Shown: positions 58,051 through 64,000 of the stretch, one piece after another | Layout of the letters: each line of letters opens with the position of its first letter | How positions within the stretch are numbered: the stretch's first letter is position 1 | NCBI GenBank assembly: GCA_031216445.1 | Contig: CM062219.1 | Span: 1,427,501 to 1,491,500 of the forward strand | DNA length: 64,000 bases | Reading direction: 5' to 3' | From: Lateolabrax maculatus | Taxonomy: Eukaryota; Chordata; Actinopteri; Acropomatiformes; Lateolabracidae | Position numbers and translations under genes: made by a program | The notes under the pieces: model-generated | Seen by the model: the letters and a program-made list of their open reading frames with translations, nothing else | What the model was told of the DNA's origin: nothing | Database searches by the model: none

Positions 58051-58083
<33 letters not shown>
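57888..58083. repeat. (TGTC)n and two (GT)n tracts
   Basis: A TGTC run (57888-57912) runs into a GT tract with small interruptions (57916-57962); a second GT tract is at 58054-58083. All lie in the probable grk3 3' UTR. Confidence 0.9.
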
Positions 58084-58084
<1 letters not shown>

Positions 58085-58813
58085 ATACGTGCGCTTCATT
58101 TATTGCTTTGTATGTTCATGCAGTGGACGATTATTTGGATTTTTGATTTTTCTTCTTCTTCGTCACACAGATTCTCTGCTCAAACACACGCTCAACACAA
58201 GACAATTTAAAAAGGATGGCATATAGGAAAAAAAATTCAAAGTATATATAAATATATGTGTATATGAAAAGAAAAATTGCTCTAGGTTTATTTAAAAGAT
58301 TTAATGTAGAAAACAAAATGAAATTGTTCGGGGGAGGTCGCGGGTTTTGATGTGAGTATAATTGTTTGTGGTGAAGACTTCAGCTCAAATCTTGCACATA
58401 AAGACTTTAGATATTGTACCTGCGAGTTCCAGATGATTATTTTTGTTTGAATACAGGACTCTTTGCTCTTTCATATTTATTGACGTGCGAGGGGAGCCCT
58501 CTCGCTCCGTCTCTCCTCCACGTGTTGGAGCCCTCAGCCGAGAGCTCGCTGTAGAAAATCCTCCGGTTTACACCCATCAGAAACTCTTTTTTTTTTTTTT
58601 TTTTGTTCTCATATGCCACAGACAAACACAAATACTACTGGCTTTGGGTTATTATTGCCATTAAGGTTATGATAATACTGCTATATAATTGATAATATTA
58701 TTCAATGATTATTATTAAATTTATTTTATTTCAATGATTTATTTTTTGTTTGTTTTTTGTTTTCGAGACAGGTAGGACGTTGCGTGTTGGACTGCTTGTA
58801 AAAACAGTTCATG

Positions 58814-58819
58814 AATAAA
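58814..58819 (+). terminator. Likely grk3 poly(A) signal AATAAA
   Basis: A canonical AATAAA is followed within 30 bases by T- and GT-rich sequence (TTTTTCCGTGTTGCCTCCTG), a good downstream element. It is the best-formed signal after the grk3 stop. Confidence 0.55.
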
Positions 58820-58949
58820 AATCCTTTTTCCGTGTTGCCTCCTGTCACATTTGCTTTGCTTTTTACAAGTTAAGTATTTCAATTACAGGTTCAAGGTTCG
58901 GCTTCATTCTGTCATTCTACCACACAGGATTGCACAATGAAACTCAGTG

Positions 58950-58952
58950 GTG

Positions 58953-59018
<66 letters not shown>

Positions 59019-59230
59019 TCACACACATACTTGTGAGGACATTCATTGACATAATGCACCCCCCCCTTACCCTGACCTGAACCTGATCTTAATTCTAACC
59101 TGAACCTTAAAACCAAGTCTGAACCCTCAAACAGCCGTTGAAGGAGTCTCAGAAAGTGAGGACCAGCCAAAATGTCCTCACTCCCATGGTCTAAAACTCA
59201 AACTGGTTCTCACAAAGATAGTTACACACA
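58950..59230. repeat. (CA)n-linked dispersed repeat
   Basis: A CA run (58953-59014) followed by CATACTTGTGAGGACATTCA, TTGACATAATGCACC, TTACCCTGACCTGAACCTGA and AAAACCAAGTCTGAACCCTC, then AAACAG. This CA-plus-ACTTGTGAGGAC unit is a well-known teleost repeat. Confidence 0.8.
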
Positions 59231-59737
59231 GAAATCAGGCCATATATTTTTTAAAATTGAACTTTTATTCTCTTCCTCAGACAGAATTAAAGCAGCTCCC
59301 ATAACTGAGTTTCCCGCTGCCTGTGACATGAGGTCAAAGTAATGTCTACTTCTGTGAGTTAATGTTCGTGATGTATTTTTCAGTGATATTGGTGTTTGAC
59401 TGTTAAATAAACCGTAACACAATAAATCCACTGATACATAAACGCATCAAAAACATCTTGGATCCCATAAATTGGGTTATTAAAGAACTGACCACGATAT
59501 GTGTGTTTGTGATACAACAAGATAATATTATATGTTATAATGAGACAAGTTTCTGGTTAAAATGGAATAATTTGGTATGTAAACAAAACATTAAATTTAA
59601 GATGGCCATTATCTTGTTATAATGTGAAAAGAATTTTTAATATTTTCTATTTTGGCTGAAATGGGCTTCCGTATACAAAGAGGAGATGTAATTCAGCGCT
59701 GTGATGTGATCCTGCGAGCTTTACTCCAAACCAGGAC

Positions 59738-59911
59738 ATAAAAGGAAGAAAGTGAAGCAGGAGGAGCCGACAGCTGGTTCAGTTATCTTCCAGACGTGGG
59801 CCAGGTCGCAGGGGATGTTTACATCCTTTCATCACCACCAACATCCAGAGACGAAGCGCTGAACCTCCACCCTGAGCTTCAGCTGCTGCTCCTCAGACAG
59901 GAAGTGAAGAG
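59738..59911 (+). promoter_or_regulatory. TATA box with first-exon-like segment
   Basis: ATAAAAGG at 59738-59745 is a good TATA box. About 25-30 bases further lies GGTTCAGTTATC, a plausible start. The following GC-balanced sequence ends at a strong donor GAAGAG|GTGAGC (59911/59912). The only ATG inside opens 15 codons, so it would be a non-coding first exon of a downstream + strand gene outside the window. The gene is not identified. Confidence 0.3.
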
Positions 59912-62157
59912 GTGAGCGGGTTTAAATGAGAATAATTACAGTACACTTTCTAACACTGGACTGTTCCACAAACCTCACACAAGATTTAAAAGTGTTTTTA
60001 AGAGTTTATAACATCCAAAAGAGTCTGCAGGCTCCTCAGCATCAGCTGTGCTGCAGCGGTTTATTAAATCATGTATTATTACAGTATCTGACATCAGTGA
60101 CACACTTTAAAAAATACATCAGGCGTCTGAAATTCATCAGAAAAGATTTCCACCTCTGGAGCTCCGGCTGACCACTTACACCTGAAAACATTCAAAGAAA
60201 AATTACAAATATACAGAGAAGGATTCTCATTAAATGACCGGTGGGATGAGAGAAAACATCAACAAGCTGAAACCAAACTAATGAAGTGTGAACTGCTGTC
60301 AGTCAGTCTAACGAATCAATTTGATGTTCGATAAACTCGTGAAATTCTGTTCTTTGAGGCAGAAAAAAGGTGAAATAAGCAACAAATCCTTCTCTTCAAT
60401 TGGAACAGTTTTATAGGTGTCACTCAGAGAGTTTTGGGTCACACCTGCACTGTGTTGGTTCAGTCTATGACCTGGTTGTGCTCCACCTGCCGAGCAGCAG
60501 ACAGACAGACGGACACTCGCTGGCCTGAATACTGGACAAATACAGTAACAAAGATAAAAACAGGCAGTGGTTCAGCATGGCCACATTAACCTGCTTGGAC
60601 GCCCCACATACTGCCAAGTCCAGTACAACCAGTACACACAGGCTGGAATAAATCCTCTAATATAAATGCTAACGTCAGAATACTAACATGTTGATTCTAA
60701 GCAGGTTTAATGTTTACAATGGAAACCATCTTAGTTTACTGCTGTGTACTATGATGATAATATTTGGTAAATAGCAGTGAACAAAGTACAGCTGAGGCTG
60801 ATGGGAATTTGGTCATAAATTTTAATATATGTGAAACACGGGGACACAAAACCAGAACTGAGGCGCGTTACTTCTTAAAATGTTTCACATTATTCGTATA
60901 TGAACATTTATTTCCAGCCGGCAGACGCCAGCAGGCTCCTCCTCCTCCTCCTCCTCCTCTTCCTCACCTCTCTCCCTCAGCTGGAGCTGTCAATCAAACC
61001 GGACAGCTGATGCGGTGCAGATCTGCACATGTGCAGCTGCCGTCCATTAACACCCCCCCACCCCCCATGCAGTCATACACCTTTAGAAAACAAGTCTTAC
61101 ATACAGTTTATAAAGCCACAAACAACAGTTTCATTACTGATTCTAGATTGTTTTATGCTTCTTTAACTTCCTTCACCTCTTTTCCTCTTTTCTTTTGAAC
61201 CAGTTGTCCAAACAGGGTCGTATCCCCGTCCTCCTCCCCCCTCGGCCTGCAGATATTTATAGAGGACTCGTCTGTCAGCCCTGCCGTGTTGCTTATCGTT
61301 GTGTGTCACTCTATTTCTGACTCTGGTCCTACATGCCCGGTGTGTGTGTGTCTGTGGTGTTTGTGTGACAGCAGGACTCTCATTTGGGCCTCGCAGGATT
61401 CGTCATTAACCATCTGGATCTTTTACCCGTTTCTTTGCCATTTGGGAAGGTATGTGTTACTGTCCGGTGTACTCAGACAATCCTGCAGGTTTTATGTGGC
61501 TGAGAGAGGAGGCCTGACAGGGCCTGTGTGCCACAGCGGCCGGGTGCCATTTGACTTTGGCTTCAATATAACACCAGCTCAGACGTTGTCTACTTCACCG
61601 GAACATTGGTTTTTATGGTTGGCTTGATTTTTTTTATTGTGACAAGTGTTTCTGTCTCTGGTGCCTCATTAGGAGATTTCTCCTCATGGGTCATAAACTT
61701 GTCCACTTGTGTGTGTGAGCTACAGTTTAAAACAAGTACGGTTGGTCCTTCAGGAGCTTTAGTGTAACTATTTCAGTTTAGGGTGTCACTGAATATTGTA
61801 AAATTTAATTATAAACCTGGTGGATTCAGTTTAAAGTCAACACTGACCCCACAGAGAGCAGATAGAAAATCATTTTGGTGTTTCTTAGTGTCTGTTTGGC
61901 TCAGCGCCTCGTCCTCTTGTTTACAGTGACTGAAACAACCCGTCGCCTAAAGTGAAGCCCACAGACAGAGGTTGGGGTTTCATACTTAACCGAAAGTTTT
62001 TAAATCCTATATCCTGAGCTCACCTCCAGATGAGCCGAGTAGACGAGGACGCTGGAAATACTGGGTTGAAACGTGAGAGGCAGAGAAATAAACAGGGAAG
62101 TGTGTGAAAGGTCTGGTTGGAAACTGTGTGACCTGTTGCAGTGTTTGACTATTAACA

Positions 62158-62830
62158 ATATAATAACCTTTATTTATGCAGCACTTTTCAAAAGCAAGTT
62201 ACAGAGAAAAACAGAAAAAAGAACTCATGGGAAATGAGTATATAGCTACTATATATAGCTATATACTCAATAGCTACTTTAATAGTGATTTGCAGCGCAA
62301 TGGGGCCAGAACTGGAGAAATGTGGTCATATTTTGTAGTTCTTGTGAGCAGGATTTTGTATAAACTGGACTGATTGTTGGGGCAGTCCACTGATAAGGAG
62401 ACTATAGTCCAGCTGGCTGGAAACAAAGGCATGACTAGGGGTTTTTTTGCATGCTGAAATGATTTAAAAGATCTAATCCCAGGATTGTTCCCTGGCGATC
62501 AGCCTGGACAGGACATCTGTAAGTACAAGTCCAAAGGGAATTTATGCAACCCCTGTGAGCCACCCAGGACTTTGTTTCTGCCAGGCAGGTTGTGAGTAAT
62601 GTGACTAAAGGAGAGGTCTGAAGTATTTATGGAAAGATATATCAGAATATCGTCAGCATAACAGTGAAGAGAAATGAGGTCACATATATCATTGAAAATG
62701 TATATATTTAACTGCTAAATGCTCCACATCTGGTAGGTGGAGTACAGCGGGTTTATCTGACTTTTTTTTTATTGAAAACATTTGCTGCTGATGCTGGAAA
62801 CAATAAAGTTGTGGACCATGAAACCAAAAC
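62158..62830. repeat. Long dispersed repeat beginning CCTTTATTTATGCAGCACTT
   Basis: It starts CCTTTATTTATGCAGCACTT and TTCAAAAGCAAGTTACAGAG, then has AGAACTGGAGAAATGTGGTC, AGGAGACTATAGTCCAGCTG and TATCGTCAGCATAACAGTGA. This is the pattern of a common teleost interspersed repeat with pseudo-coding patches. A 13-bp perfect inverted repeat (62235-62247 / 62257-62269) lies inside. Confidence 0.6.
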
Positions 62831-63560
62831 AATGAGTTGAAAGACGCTAAAACGCTCCTCACAGCTTAGGGAGTCTGCAGAGTTGAGATAATTTTCTTTG
62901 GGTTTGATTGATTAGTGCAGATTGAAGCTTTGCTTAAACTTTTCACTTTTAAAAAATGGGTCAGTCTTCCAGATGCAAGATGGCGACAGGTACAAAGCTC
63001 CCAAAAGCGTGATTGATGACACCCAAAATGAAAAACAAAGAAGGCGTGAAATGTGACTATATTTTGAGGACTTGATTATGTGAGGAGACAGTTCCTTAAA
63101 GGAAAACGATGCCTCGATGGACGCAAAGTGGCTGTGAAACATCTCAGTAATGAGAAAATGAATCATCGTGACGTGAATGTGTTTGTGTGATAACTTCTCC
63201 CCGACTGATCTGATCTGAGGGGATGAAATGTTCTTCCACTTAAAGAGACTTTCACGCCTGCCGAGGACGCGACGGAGCTTCACGTTTCTTCCCCTTTTAA
63301 CTGTCTCTCTCCGTTGTCAGGTTGTTTGTCTTCCTCTGCACACAAACACACCGCCACCGCCACTCTGACACCACATCTGGCTGACATCCCTGCGGCCCCC
63401 CACCCCCCCACCCTACCACCAACACGCCTCTGAACCCTTCACCCCCACCCTGTGAAGCCATGGCGCTGTCGTCACGCTTAAAACTGTGGGAGCAGAAGGG
63501 AGGTGCAGAGTTGCCGCATGCTGCGTTAATTTGAACGTCTAATATATAATCTCGACTGCA

Positions 63561-63584
63561 TGTGTGTGTGTGTGTGTGTGTGTG
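63561..63584. repeat. (GT)n microsatellite
   Basis: A short perfect GT run in the downstream intergenic region. Confidence 0.9.
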
Positions 63585-64000
63585 ATTGGTGTGTAGTAGA
63601 ACGTAGCATTGATTACATGGTGAGTGGACCCTCTAACCCTGAGTCATCGTGGCATGTCACCGTGAGCTGTGATTGGTGCATTAGTCATCCTGCATGTTTA
63701 GTGCACGAGTTGGAGCTTTTTAAAGACGCACACTGCCACCGACATCTGTGGCTGTGGCTGCTGTGTGTTAATGTTCAATACTTCAGTACAATCAGAAGAG
63801 CACATGACTTTCTACCTTTACTGTATATACATGGAAATAATGTGCTTTTACTCCACTACTACTACTAGTACTCAGATCCTTTAAGTTAAAGTATCAGTAG
63901 TAAAGTACAGAAGTATTCTACCTTGATACCAAACTAATTAGCAGTCACTTAGATGACCACAAACTAATTTTCCCACAGTGAAGCAATAGCCTGGGGCAGT

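Larger units (their letters stand above)
54776..58835 (+). other. grk3 3' UTR (probable extent)
   Basis: No coding sequence was recognised after the stop. The likely UTR holds compound CA/TA repeats (54778-54886), a C-rich patch (55203-55231), a 70-base CT tract (55365-55438), a promoter-like motif array (55741-55937), a G-rich patch (56070-56112), CpG-rich sequence (56210-56300) and further (GT)n tracts (57916-57958, 58054-58083). The stretch 58230-58760 is AT-rich. Its end is inferred from the AATAAA at 58814; an earlier AATAAA at 57761 is an alternative. Confidence 0.55.
58836..64000. other. Intergenic region downstream of grk3
   Basis: No protein-coding exon was recognised. It holds a (CA)n-linked dispersed repeat (58950-59230), a first-exon-like segment (59738-59911), a long dispersed repeat (62158-62830), a (GT)n tract (63561-63584) and a repeat fragment at the end (63834-63922). 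The stretches 60200-61640 and 62830-63540 contain nothing I can name. Confidence 0.6.

Overview
The window is vertebrate genomic DNA, most likely from a ray-finned (percomorph-type) fish. Small coding exons sit between GT...AG introns. Long (CA)n/(GT)n microsatellites are frequent, and there are many dispersed repeats of kinds typical of teleosts: a tRNA-derived SINE, a LINE-type tail, two short inverted-repeat MITEs, and recurrent repeats recognisable by their end sequences. No bacterial-type gene, CRISPR array or autonomous transposon was seen.

Two protein genes can be read in full, both on the + strand. (1) cryba4, a beta-A4-type lens crystallin, has five coding exons (380-1735, 196 residues, four Greek-key motifs) and a poly(A) signal at 1805. 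(2) grk3, G-protein-coupled receptor kinase 3 (beta-adrenergic receptor kinase 2), has 21 coding exons from 5977 to 54775. All splice phases close exactly and give 690 residues: N-terminal receptor-docking helix, RGS-homology domain, AGC-type kinase domain, C-terminal AGC extension and a Gbeta-gamma/phospholipid-binding PH domain. A CpG-rich promoter/leader (about 3870-5976) precedes it, and a roughly 4 kb 3' UTR probably runs to a poly(A) signal at 58814.

Layout: 1-1810 cryba4; 1811-3870 repeat-rich spacer with a nested repeat; 3870-5976 grk3 CpG-rich leader; 5977-6089 exon 1; 6090-17541 and 17619-34023 two very long introns holding most of the repeats; 34024-54775 a dense run of 19 exons with small to medium introns; 54776-about 58835 3' UTR with long CA, TA, CT and G-rich tracts; 58836-64000 intergenic sequence with repeats and one promoter/first-exon-like segment.

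The most interesting signals are possible undescribed grk3 isoforms. One is a 108-nt, phase-compatible, stop-free exon-like segment with a strong acceptor, 85 bp upstream of exon 2; it would insert 36 residues with an acidic run. A second is a 39-nt phase-0 microexon-like segment with a consensus donor in the PH-domain intron; it would insert 13 lysine-rich residues. A third is an open read-through of intron 16 whose stop codon overlaps an AATAAA. In addition, a tandem CCAAT/X-box array followed by a TATA box lies in the grk3 3' region. The two genes have no shared pathway in the sequence; their adjacency is of interest as microsynteny, because the human orthologues lie in the same 22q11-q12 region but not next to each other.
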